DNA of 64,000 bases, from the NCBI GenBank assembly GCA_963725175.1, contig CAVRXH010000006.1:1178001-1242000 (forward strand), in the 5' to 3' direction. A program made the translations under genes and the position numbers. Positions 45,912-53,910 of this stretch are shown piece after piece. Source of the DNA: DASUBV01 sp963725175. Lineage in GTDB: Bacteria > Actinomycetota > Actinomycetes > Streptosporangiales > Streptosporangiaceae. Below the pieces are notes generated by a model, which was not told the origin of the DNA, made no database searches, and saw only the letters and a list, made by a program, of their open reading frames with translations. The number at the start of each line of letters is the position of its first letter. Position 1 is the stretch's first letter.

Positions 45912-47300
45912 ATGAGCTTACCGCAGAACGCGCCCGATGCCGGCCAGGCGCCATTCTGGCCGGGCTTATCGGGCGAGCTGATGGCGGAAATCCGCGACGT
46001 CTGCCTGAGTCCGGCGGGGGCCGAGACGCGGAAACTGGTGAGCCAGCGGTTCACCGTCTCGTATCAGCGGCCGCTGCTGTTCGCGATGCCGCTGGCGGTC
46101 GCGGCGGAGACGGCGGCCCGGCTCCGGGACTTCACGGCGGCGCTCTGCCGCATGGTCACGACGGTGGCGCGGACCTACTTCGAGGACGAGGACCTCCGCC
46201 AGGTGATCCCGCTCCCGCCGCGGCTGCTGGCCTCGGCGGCGGACCCGGCACTGCGGTCCCGGCAGCGGTTCGAGGTGGACCTGTGCCGGCTGGATCTCTA
46301 CCCGACGAAGGACGGCGGCTTCCAGGTGCTGGAGGTCAACGCGAACTGCCCGGGCGGGGTGATCAACGCGGGCGCGGCGGCCGCGGCCTGGCGGCAGGCC
46401 CTGCCGCGGATCAGCGGCCGGCTGGAGCGCATGGGCTTCGAGGAGCCGGGCTGGATGGCCCGCCGCCTGCTCAGGGCCCTGCCGGACGCGGGCGGGCCCG
46501 GCGCGTGCGTGCCGGTGTTCTGCGAGAGCACCGGCTGGCAGCACGAGACCAGGGAGATCGCCCAGACCTTCCGCGACCTGGGCTTCACGAGCTTCGTCGC
46601 CGATCCCGGCGAGGTCACGCACGTCGAGAACTCCGGCGTCCTGGTGCGCGGCCGGGTGGCCCGCGCCGGGTACCAGAAGATCTCCATCCAGCAGCTGCTC
46701 GCGGCGCAGCAGCGGGCGCCTGGCTACTTCCAGGCCCTCGCCGCCGGGGACCTGGCGGTGCAGAACGGCCACCTCAGCCGCTTCATCACCGATAGCAAGC
46801 TGTGCCTGGCCGTGTTCTCGCAGGAGCGGTTCCGCGACCGGTTCCCGGCGGCGGACTGGGACCTGGTCGCGCCGCACGTTCCCTGGTCGCGGAACTTCGC
46901 GCGGTGCGGCGAGCGGGACCGCGAGCGGATCCTCCGTGACCCGGACGGCTACGTGCTGAAGCACCCGCTGGACACGCGCGGCGCGGGCGTGGTGGTGGGC
47001 CGGGACCGGGCCAGCGAGCAGGACTGGCGGCACGCCGCCGGCCGGGCGCTGCGGGAGGGCTGGCTGGTCCAGGAGCACGTCTCGCCGGCCAGCGTGGTCC
47101 GCTGGCCGGACGATCCGGTCCGCTACCGGCACGACATCAGCGTGTTCGCCAGCTCGGGGATCATCACGGGCGGGTTCGCGCGCAGCGGCGCGGCCTGGCG
47201 GGTCAACGTCCCGGCGGGCGGCGAGACGCACCCGCTGCTGTTCGCCAGCCAGCACGGCGACTCGGCCGACACGAGGACGGTCCGCGATGCCACGGCCTGA
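45912..47300 (+). CDS. Circularly permuted ATP-grasp-like ligase
   Basis: 462 residues, intact. Features of permuted ATP-grasp enzymes: RFEVDLCRLDLYPTKDGG followed by VLEVNANCPGG (metal-binding Glu-x-Asn), and later YVLKHPLDTRGAGVVVG (nucleotide-contact Lys and glycine loop) and WLVQEHVSP. Family assignment is by motif layout, not close similarity. Would activate a carboxylate as acyl phosphate for attack by an amine. Stop overlaps the start of the DHPS-like gene by 14 bases, showing an operon. Confidence 0.65.
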   Translation: MSLPQNAPDAGQAPFWPGLSGELMAEIRDVCLSPAGAETRKLVSQRFTVSYQRPLLFAMPLAVAAETAARLRDFTAALCRMVTTVARTYFEDEDLRQVIPLPPRLLASAADPALRSRQRFEVDLCRLDLYPTKDGGFQVLEVNANCPGGVINAGAAAAAWRQALPRISGRLERMGFEEPGWMARRLLRALPDAGGPGACVPVFCESTGWQHETREIAQTFRDLGFTSFVADPGEVTHVENSGVLVRGRVARAGYQKISIQQLLAAQQRAPGYFQALAAGDLAVQNGHLSRFITDSKLCLAVFSQERFRDRFPAADWDLVAPHVPWSRNFARCGERDRERILRDPDGYVLKHPLDTRGAGVVVGRDRASEQDWRHAAGRALREGWLVQEHVSPASVVRWPDDPVRYRHDISVFASSGIITGGFARSGAAWRVNVPAGGETHPLLFASQHGDSADTRTVRDATA

Positions 47301-48210
47301 AATGACCGATCCGGCGTTCTGGCACTGGCCGCGGCTGCCGGTGCACGACGCGGTGATCGTGGGCGTCATCAACGCCTCGGGCGACAGTTACTACAAGGGC
47401 TCGTTCGCGGAGACGGCGGAGGCGGCGGTCGAGCAGGCCCGGCAGTTCATCCGCGGCGGCGCGCACGTCGTCGAGGTCGGCGGGCAGTCGGGCAGCACGT
47501 TCGCCCGGCGGGTCACCGCCGCTGAGGAAGCCCAGCGCACGGTGCCGTACATCGAGGCGATCCACGAGGAGTTCCCGCAGGTCACCATCTGCGTGGATAC
47601 GTTCCGAGCGGAGGTGGCGGCGGCCGGGATCGCGGCGGGCGCGACGTGGATCAACGATGTCACGGCGCTCAGCCACGACCCGGACATGATCCCGCTCGCG
47701 GCGCAGTCCGGCGCCCGCACGGTCCTGATGCACCTGGAAGGACCGGGCGGACATGCGGGACGGACGCTGCACCGCCCGTTCTATGCCGATGTCGTCGGGG
47801 AGGTACGGGAGTACTTCGCCGTGCGGGCCGGGGAACTGCTGGCCGCCGGGCTCAGCGCCGGCCAGCTCATCCTCGACATCGGGCTGGGCGCGGGAAAGCG
47901 CCCCGCGCACGACTACGCGCTGCTGGCGAACGTCGGCGAGCTGACCGGCCTGGGCTACGACCTGATGGTGGGGCCGTCGCGGAAGGGGTTCATCAGGGCG
48001 GTCGCGCCGTCCACGGTGGAGGAGCTGCTGGGCGGCAGCGTGGTGGCGGCGCTGTGGGCGGTGCTGAACGGGGCACGGTACCTGCGGGTGCACGAGGCCA
48101 AGCCGTACGCGCAGGCGCTGGACGTGTGGAACGCGATCGTCGGCACCGAGCGCTGGCCGGGGCCGGAAGAGCCCGACGGCGGCGCGGCGGGCGGCGGTGA
48201 CGGGCGCTGA
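47287..48210 (+). CDS. Dihydropteroate synthase-like pterin-binding TIM-barrel protein
   Basis: 307 residues, intact. DHPS-fold motifs in order: IVGVINASGDSYY (FolP: GxxNxTPDSF), HVVEVGGQSG, ICVDTFRAEVA, WINDVTAL, VLMHLEG, ILDIGLGAGK, VGPSRKGFI and YLRVHEAKP. The residues that hold the pterin in FolP (Asp of VDT, Asn of IND, Asp of LDIG, Lys of SRKG, Arg and His of RVH) are kept. Loop 2, which in FolP reads GGESTRP and contacts pABA, is changed to GGQSGSTF. This argues for a pterin or folate substrate with a different partner. Embedded in an operon of ligases, so probably secondary metabolism, not folate synthesis. Confidence 0.85.
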   Translation: MPRPEMTDPAFWHWPRLPVHDAVIVGVINASGDSYYKGSFAETAEAAVEQARQFIRGGAHVVEVGGQSGSTFARRVTAAEEAQRTVPYIEAIHEEFPQVTICVDTFRAEVAAAGIAAGATWINDVTALSHDPDMIPLAAQSGARTVLMHLEGPGGHAGRTLHRPFYADVVGEVREYFAVRAGELLAAGLSAGQLILDIGLGAGKRPAHDYALLANVGELTGLGYDLMVGPSRKGFIRAVAPSTVEELLGGSVVAALWAVLNGARYLRVHEAKPYAQALDVWNAIVGTERWPGPEEPDGGAAGGGDGR

Positions 48211-48272
48211 GCGGGCCGGCGGCGGAAGCCGGGGCGCGGGAGTGGCCGCTGCTGGAGGCATACTCACGCGCG

Positions 48273-49196
48273 GTGCGGGAGCTGAACGCGGCCGGGAACC
48301 GGGACAGCGCGCGGGATGCCCTGGACCTGCTCCGGTTCGTCTGGCCAGACGCGGACCTGACGGCGGTCCCGTGCAGCACGGGCAACGACGCGGAGCGGCA
48401 GCGGTTCGATGAGCTGGTGCGGGCCCGCGCGGCGGGCACGCCGGTGGCCAGGCTGACCGGGCGGGCCACCTTCCTGGGCCGCGACTTCACGGTCACCGCC
48501 GACGTGCTGGTGCCGCGCGAGCACACGACCGCGCCGCTGGTGGCTGCCGGGCGGGCGGCGGTCCGGCTGGCCACGCGGCGCACGGGGCGTCCGGCCGTGC
48601 TGGCGGACGCGGGGACCGGATCGGGCAATGTGGTGATCTCCATCGTGGCTGGCGTCCCGGCCGGCTCGGTCCTGGCGGTGGCCACCGACCTGTCCCCCGG
48701 CGCGCTGCGTGTCGCCCGCGCCAACGTCGGCGAGACCGGCCTGGGCGCGGTGATCGCGCTGGCCCGGATGGACCTGGTCACCGGCCTGCGCGGCCGGGCA
48801 GGCGGCGCGAGCGGCGGGGTGGACGTGCTGGTCGCGAACCTGCCGTACGTGGCCAGGCCCGCTGGCCGGCTAGCCAGCGAGCCGCCAGCCGCGCTGCTGG
48901 GCGGCGGCGCGGACGGGCTGGCCGTCTTCGGCCGGATGGTGCGCGGCGCGGGCCGGGTGCTGAGCGGGGCGGGATACCTGCTGCTGGAAGTCCCGCCGAG
49001 CCAGGCCAGCGCCGCGCTGCGGGCCGCCCGGCCCGCGTTTCCCGAGGCCGTCCTGCTGCCAGATCCGCACGGGGTGCCGCGCGTGCTGGCAGCCGGCGGC
49101 CGGCCCGACCCTGGCGCGCGGCTGCTGGCGGACGCCATCGCCGGTGGCGCTGGCGGGGATGCCGGCTCGCTGTCCCGCGAGTCCCTTCGGCCCTGA
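48273..49196 (+). CDS. PrmC/HemK-like SAM-dependent methyltransferase, NLPY variant
   Basis: About 307 residues from the GTG at 48273. Coding-like sequence continues upstream (EWPLLEAYSRA) without a start, so the true start may be the GTG at 48197, which overlaps the previous stop, joined by a frame break. PrmC-like helical N-domain, ARLTGRATFLGRDFTV, VLVPREHTTAPL, SAM loop LADAGTGSGNVVISI, and ANLPYVA where PrmC has NPPY. The bona fide prmC lies elsewhere in this window, so this is a paralogue with another substrate, probably an amide or amine in the locus product. Confidence 0.78.
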   Translation: MRELNAAGNRDSARDALDLLRFVWPDADLTAVPCSTGNDAERQRFDELVRARAAGTPVARLTGRATFLGRDFTVTADVLVPREHTTAPLVAAGRAAVRLATRRTGRPAVLADAGTGSGNVVISIVAGVPAGSVLAVATDLSPGALRVARANVGETGLGAVIALARMDLVTGLRGRAGGASGGVDVLVANLPYVARPAGRLASEPPAALLGGGADGLAVFGRMVRGAGRVLSGAGYLLLEVPPSQASAALRAARPAFPEAVLLPDPHGVPRVLAAGGRPDPGARLLADAIAGGAGGDAGSLSRESLRP

Positions 49197-49210
49197 CGAG
49201 GAGGAGCCTC

Positions 49211-50167
49211 ATGGACCTGAGCCTGTACTGGCTGCGCTCGCAGCGCGACCGGGTGAGCCTGTATGAGTGGTACCGGGACGGCAAGCTCGCGTCCTTCACC
49301 CGGCTCGCCGCGCTCGCGGGCATGGACCTGGAGGTCGTCACCGCCGACGAGCTGGCCGTGAGCGTCAGCCAGGACGGGAAGCCGGCCGTGTACCTGCGCG
49401 GCCGGGAACTCGACCCGGCGGCGTCGCTGTTCCATACCAAGGTGATGACCTGGCCCGCTTACCAGCCGGACGCCCTGCGGCACCTGACCCTGGTCACGAT
49501 CCTGGAGGCGGCCGGGTTCTGCACCACCGTGCCCGCCTGGCTGAACCAGGTCAACAACGACAAGCTGCTTTCCTACCTGCGGATGCCCGCGCCCGGTATC
49601 CCGGTGCTGCCGACGCTGTATGTGATGACACGGCAGTTCGGCGCGATCCGCGACGTCGCCGACCCGGCGGCGATCCGGTACCCGGTGCTGGTCAAGCCCG
49701 CCGGCTGGGGCGGCGGCTTCGGGGTGTCCCGCGCGGACAACGAGACCCAGCTCAACTCGGTGCTGCAGCTAGCGGGCGCGGCGGAGCTGACCATGGTGAT
49801 CCAGCCGCTGCTGGAGCCGCCGGTCACCGACTGCCGGGTCTACTGCATCGGCGGCGAGCCAGTCGCGGCGGTGTTCCGCACCGCCGTGCCGGAGTCCCTG
49901 GTCGGGAACTACACCCAGGGCGGCCAGCTGACGCGCGGCGAAGTCCCGGCGGAACTGGCCGGACCCGCCGGCGCGATGGCCGCCGCCATGAGCATCCCGT
50001 TCGCCTGCGTGGACTTCCTGCGCTCGGGCGACGGCGGGTACTGGTTCTCCGAGATCGAGGTGGACGGCGGCGGGCCCGGCGAGGCGTTCGAGGACCTCGG
50101 CGTGGCGAAGTTCGCGGCGTTCCGCGGGCACTTCGACGCCTACCTGGCCAGGCGCGCGGCCGGGTAG
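49211..50167 (+). CDS. RimK-like ATP-grasp ligase
   Basis: 318 residues, intact. ATP-grasp fold of the RimK/LysX/GshB group: VNNDKLLSYLRMPAPGIPVL, YPVLVKPAGWGGGFGVSRAD (ATP-binding Lys and glycine loop), VIQPLLEPPVTDCRVYCIGG, and FACVDFLRSGDGGYWFSEIE with metal ligands. Joins an amine to an acyl phosphate, making a peptide or isopeptide bond. GAGGAGGAG lies just before the ATG. Last gene of the plus-strand operon, ending three bases from the convergent transporter gene. Confidence 0.82.
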   Translation: MDLSLYWLRSQRDRVSLYEWYRDGKLASFTRLAALAGMDLEVVTADELAVSVSQDGKPAVYLRGRELDPAASLFHTKVMTWPAYQPDALRHLTLVTILEAAGFCTTVPAWLNQVNNDKLLSYLRMPAPGIPVLPTLYVMTRQFGAIRDVADPAAIRYPVLVKPAGWGGGFGVSRADNETQLNSVLQLAGAAELTMVIQPLLEPPVTDCRVYCIGGEPVAAVFRTAVPESLVGNYTQGGQLTRGEVPAELAGPAGAMAAAMSIPFACVDFLRSGDGGYWFSEIEVDGGGPGEAFEDLGVAKFAAFRGHFDAYLARRAAG

Positions 50168-50169
50168 GG

Positions 50170-51465
50170 TCAGCCTGGCTCGGGCACCGGGATCTCGCGC
50201 TGGCGGATCAGCGGCGAGGCGACGATCCACAGCACGGCGAGCCAGCTTCCCGCCGCCCCGACCGCCATCGCGGCGCGCAGCCCGGCCGTCTCCCCCAGCC
50301 AGCCGCCGATCAGGGCGCCGAGCGGCAGCGCGCCCCAGATGATCCAGCGGATCGAGGCGTTCATCCGGCCGAGCAGCCGCACCGGGGTAACCGACTGCCG
50401 GTAGGACACCTGCGCGACGTTGTACAGGGTCGCCGAGACCGAGCTGACGAACAGCCCGGCGGCCACCATCGGCAGCCCCCAGCGCGGCTGGGCGAGCGGG
50501 ATGGCCAGCACCACCCAGCCGGCGGACACCTTGCTGATCCACAGCAGCCGCGCGGTGCCGACCCGGCGGCCCAGCCGGGGCGCGATCAGGCCGCCCAGCA
50601 CGCCGCCCAGGCTGCCCAGGCTGAGCGCCAGGCCGATCCCGGACGGCGTCTGGTGCAGGTCGTGCAGCATGAACAGCACCAGGATCGACCCCTGGATGCT
50701 GCCGAACAGGTTGGCCGTCGCCGTGCAGGCCGCGATCCGGCGCAGTACCCGGTGGCCCAGGACGTAGCGGAGCCCCTCGGCGATCTCGGCGCGCATGTGC
50801 CGGGCCGCGGCGGGTTCCGGCACCGGCTCTCGGGTGCGCAGCAGCGACACCGACGTCGCGCTCACCGCGAACGACGCCGCGTCGAATCCCATCGCCCTGG
50901 CCGCGCCGGCGAGCGCGACCAGCCCGCCGGCCAGGTTCGGCCCGATGACGCTCGCTAACGACGACGGCAGGCCCATCTTGCTGTTGGCATCAGCCACCTG
51001 GTCCCGGCTGACCAGGAACGGCACGAAGCTCTGGTAGGAGACATCGAAGGCCACCGACAGCAGGCCGGTGCCGAGGGCGACGCCGCAGAGCTGCCAGAAC
51101 GTCAGCCGGCCCAGCGCGGCCGCCGCCGGGATGGAGCCGATCAGCAGCATCCGGCCAAGGTCAGCCCCGATCATCAGCGGGCGCTTGCGGTGCCGGTCCA
51201 CGAACACGCCGGCGGGCAGCGCGATGAGCAGGAAGGCGGCCGTGCCGAGAGCGCGCAGTAAGCCGACCGCGAGTGCCCCGGCATGCAGCACGAGGATCGC
51301 CGTGAGCGGCAGCGCCAGGAGAGTCACGGCGTCGCCCATCTCGCTGACCAGCGCGCCAGACCACAGCACCGCGAAGTCCCGGTCCCGCCAGAGCGACGCG
51401 GGCCGCTGCGCCGCAGGGGGTGACGCCCCGGCATCGGGCCGACCCGGCACGGGGGACGCCGGCAT
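50170..51465 (-). CDS. MFS transporter (drug exporter-like)
   Basis: About 431 residues from the ATG at 51463-51465 (MPASPVPGRPDAG); a longer frame upstream is not credible. Twelve hydrophobic segments. SLWRDRDFAVLWSGALVSEM and VFVDRHRKRPLMIGADLGRM are the MFS_3/Enterobactin-exporter-type signatures, repeated in the second half as APRLGRRVGTARLLWISK. Convergent with the ligase gene. Likely exports the product of the locus or gives self-protection, by context only. Confidence 0.85.
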   Translation of the reverse strand: MPASPVPGRPDAGASPPAAQRPASLWRDRDFAVLWSGALVSEMGDAVTLLALPLTAILVLHAGALAVGLLRALGTAAFLLIALPAGVFVDRHRKRPLMIGADLGRMLLIGSIPAAAALGRLTFWQLCGVALGTGLLSVAFDVSYQSFVPFLVSRDQVADANSKMGLPSSLASVIGPNLAGGLVALAGAARAMGFDAASFAVSATSVSLLRTREPVPEPAAARHMRAEIAEGLRYVLGHRVLRRIAACTATANLFGSIQGSILVLFMLHDLHQTPSGIGLALSLGSLGGVLGGLIAPRLGRRVGTARLLWISKVSAGWVVLAIPLAQPRWGLPMVAAGLFVSSVSATLYNVAQVSYRQSVTPVRLLGRMNASIRWIIWGALPLGALIGGWLGETAGLRAAMAVGAAGSWLAVLWIVASPLIRQREIPVPEPG

Positions 51466-51610
51466 CGTCACGCCACTCAGGCTATCGGCCCGCCTTCGGC
51501 CCGCCTTCGGCTGCTTCAGCATGGTCTCAAGGACCGAACCCTGGTATGCCGAAACCGGACGGACACTGGGCATCCCCGGCGGCGCCGAGAACATCCATAT
51601 GTTCAAGCGT

Positions 51611-51964
51611 CTACAGGCGCCGGCGCAATGTAGCGTGCCGGTCACGTGAGTGACCCCTGCGAGGAGCTGAGAGATGCCCGGCCGACCGAGCGCGCGTTGA
51701 CGTTGCTGGCCTGATCGGCCTGTCATCGCGTGCTGCCTCTGATTCGCGGCACAGCGAGCCTTTTTCCTCCTGAACTATCGGGCGCGTCTCGGTCGGTAGG
51801 CATGCGCGTGGCGCAGAGAAACGAACCTCCAGCGCCTCGCGCAACATGGCCAGCGCCTCGTCAATCGTCGCCCCGAAGCTGGCCACGTCCGCCTCAGGGC
51901 AGAGCGATACGAACTCCTCGCCCTCCTGCCAGACGAGCGCGGTGAGACGGAGGGTGCTACTCAT
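51611..51964 (-). CDS. HicB-like antitoxin, 3' part doubtful
   Basis: Residues 1-45 are HicB-like: LRLTALVWQEGEEFVSLCPE, VASFGATIDEALAMLREALE. HicB antitoxins have a degraded RNase-H-like fold and shield HicA mRNA interferase. After residue ~47 the sequence turns Arg/Pro-rich and unlike the family, so a frame break or natural decay is likely. No HicA gene is visible on either side. Confidence 0.55.
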   Translation of the reverse strand: MSSTLRLTALVWQEGEEFVSLCPEADVASFGATIDEALAMLREALEVRFSAPRACLPTETRPIVQEEKGSLCRESEAARDDRPIRPATSTRARSAGHLSAPRRGHSRDRHATLRRRL

Positions 51965-52018
51965 CCTGGCCGTCCTCCCTGACTGAGATCGTCATCGTCG
52001 CGGGCCAGGTGGTGCTCG

Positions 52019-52777
52019 TCAGGCCTGTGGCTCGGGATCGCCGAGGGTGATCCCGAAGACCGACCGCAGGGACTGCTCGCCCTGGCTCGTCACCGTCAGG
52101 CCGCGGCCGCGCCCGGCCGGGCGGAGCCACTTCTGGTCCACGAGCGCGGCGGCCACGCCGGCGCCGAGCGAGCCGGCCAGGTGCGCGCGGCGCTGGGTCC
52201 AGTCCAGGCAGGACCGGGCGAAATGCCGCCGCGCGCGCCTGCACGCGTCGACGTCGACGCCCAGCCCGGTCAGCGCGGTCAGGCCGGCGGCGGTGACCTG
52301 GTACTCCAGGCCGGGCGCGCTGCCGGTGCCGCCGGCCGGATCGAGCCAGCCGAGCGCGCACATGCGCTGGAGCAGCGCGACGCCTACCACGCCGGCGACG
52401 TGGTCGTAGCAGAACCTGGCGGTCCGCAGCGAGCGCTGCGCGCTGGACTGGGCGAGCGACCGCACGGGCATGTCAGGGCAGATCAGCGACAGCGCCTCTA
52501 GCGCCTGCGCGACGTCGGCGCTGGCGAGCTGGTAGTAGCGGTGGCGGCCGGCGGTGACGACGGCCAGCAGGTCGCCGGCGACCATCTCGCGCAGGTGCTC
52601 GCTCATCGTGGACGCGCTGAGCCCGGCGAGCCGCGCGAGCTCGCCCGCGGACATGGGGCGGCCGTCCATCAGCGCGTTGATCACCACGGACCTGGCCGGG
52701 CTGGCGATCAGCCTGGCCACCACGGCGAAATCGGTGCCCACCGGCCCACTGTACTGCGAGCATTGTTCGGAGATCAC
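52019..52777 (-). CDS. ArsR-type winged-helix regulator with extended C-terminus
   Basis: 252 residues. Winged helix: VARLIASPARSVVINALMDG, SAGELARLAGLSASTMSEHL, GDLLAVVTAGRHRYYQLAS. The C-terminal ~150 residues (ARFCYDHVAGVVGVALLQRM, RARRHFARSCLDWTQRRAHL) match the larger ArsR-like regulators of actinobacteria; several Cys are present. The GTG at 52777 lies inside a palindrome, so a GTG at 52741 may be the true start. Divergent from the DinB-like gene. Confidence 0.8.
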   Translation of the reverse strand: MISEQCSQYSGPVGTDFAVVARLIASPARSVVINALMDGRPMSAGELARLAGLSASTMSEHLREMVAGDLLAVVTAGRHRYYQLASADVAQALEALSLICPDMPVRSLAQSSAQRSLRTARFCYDHVAGVVGVALLQRMCALGWLDPAGGTGSAPGLEYQVTAAGLTALTGLGVDVDACRRARRHFARSCLDWTQRRAHLAGSLGAGVAAALVDQKWLRPAGRGRGLTVTSQGEQSLRSVFGITLGDPEPQA

Positions 52778-52781
52778 CGAA
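52766..52781. promoter_or_regulatory. Inverted repeat TTCGG-AGATCA-CCGAA
   Basis: Perfect 5-bp arms in the divergent promoter region between the ArsR-like and DinB-like genes; candidate binding site of the ArsR-like protein. Confidence 0.45.
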
Positions 52782-52805
52782 GCATTTCGAGCCTACGATC
52801 GCGCC

Positions 52806-53327
52806 ATGGTTACTCACCGTTCCCCCCGCCTCCCCGCCGACCTGGACGACCGGCCGGAGGTGGACGATCGCGACGTGGCGTCCCTGGTGCCGGAGGCAGT
52901 GGACCGCGTGCTGGACCTGGCGGGCACCTGGCTGGCCTGGGACGGGCGGCCCGCCTACTCGGACGGGAACGTCTGGACGCCGCACAAGGCATTCCGGCGG
53001 ATCAACGATCACCTGCTCGACCACCTGACGGAGATCGAGTGCCGTCTGGTCGGCCAGTCCACGCTGCCGGACCAGTGGCACGGGCGGCTGGTCACGCAGG
53101 ACGCGGACTTCGCGAGGTTCACGGAGGTGGACCTGGACGAGGCTACGAGCCGGCTGACCCACCTGGCCGCCTGTTACCGGGCCCGGCTGACCGGCCTCGA
53201 TCCGCAGGTACTCGACAGCCGGCCGGACGAGGGCACCTGGACCATCCGCGAGGTCGTCCATCACGTCAGCAACGCGATCGTCTTCTATTCGGAACGGATC
53301 GACCGGCTACCCGCCACCTTGTCCTGA
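52806..53327 (+). CDS. DinB-family four-helix protein
   Basis: 173 residues. DinB/YfiT-like putative metal-dependent hydrolase or thiol transferase. The expected His are in FRRINDHLLDHLTEIE and IREVVHHVSNAIVFYSERI. Start at 52806 gives a normal length and lies outside the divergent regulator gene. Likely controlled by the adjacent ArsR-type protein. Role unknown. Confidence 0.75.
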   Translation: MVTHRSPRLPADLDDRPEVDDRDVASLVPEAVDRVLDLAGTWLAWDGRPAYSDGNVWTPHKAFRRINDHLLDHLTEIECRLVGQSTLPDQWHGRLVTQDADFARFTEVDLDEATSRLTHLAACYRARLTGLDPQVLDSRPDEGTWTIREVVHHVSNAIVFYSERIDRLPATLS

Positions 53328-53353
53328 GCCCGCCTGACGGCGGCCGGCCGGGA

Positions 53354-53812
53354 TCAGCGTTCGAGCGCCTCCAGCAGCGCGCGCAGAGTGCCAAGGGCGG
53401 CGCGGAGATCGGCCGGGGGGATGGCGGCGAGCAGGGTCGCGCGCGAAGCCTGCATCAGCGTGTCGCCCTTGCGGACCAGGGCCGTGCCGGTCGCGGTCAG
53501 GGCGACCGCGTGCTCGCGGCGGGAGTGCGGGGCGACCTGGACGGTCATGAACCCGGCCGCGACGGCCGCGTCGATCTGCCGGCTGACGGTGCCCTTGGTC
53601 AGCCCGAGCCGGTCCGCGATGGCCTGCTGGCTGAGGTGACCGGGGTAGGCGTCCACCACGGAGAGCACCAGGAACTGGGCCAGGGAGGTGCCGAGCTCGC
53701 GGCGGCACAGCGCGTCGCCGTCGCGGTCCATCACGGCCGCGGACCGGCGGATGAGATACCAGAGCGTCGCGAAATCGTCCGGTAGCTCATCGGGCAGGTC
53801 ACGGCGTTCCAC
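53354..53812 (-). CDS. MarR-family regulator
   Basis: About 152 residues from the GTG at 53810-53812; a start at 53875 would lie within the palindrome. Winged helix: LAQFLVLSVVDAYPGHLSQQ, AIADRLGLTKGTVSRQIDAA, and wing HSRREHAVALTATG. Divergent from the NAD(P)H oxidoreductase gene, which it probably represses. Confidence 0.85.
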   Translation of the reverse strand: MERRDLPDELPDDFATLWYLIRRSAAVMDRDGDALCRRELGTSLAQFLVLSVVDAYPGHLSQQAIADRLGLTKGTVSRQIDAAVAAGFMTVQVAPHSRREHAVALTATGTALVRKGDTLMQASRATLLAAIPPADLRAALGTLRALLEALER

Positions 53813-53861
53813 GAGGGTCAGCGTACTAGAGCATTTGACGGACAACTGTTCTCTGTGCAAC

Positions 53862-53877
53862 GGTTGTTTATGCAACC
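53862..53877. promoter_or_regulatory. Probable MarR operator
   Basis: GGTTG-TTTATG-CAACC, with a further overlapping CAAC-G-GTTG just left. Lies between the divergent regulator and oxidoreductase genes in an AT-richer patch. Confidence 0.55.
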
Positions 53878-53910
53878 TTAGTACGTGCGCGACGCCCGAG
53901 AGGAAACCCG

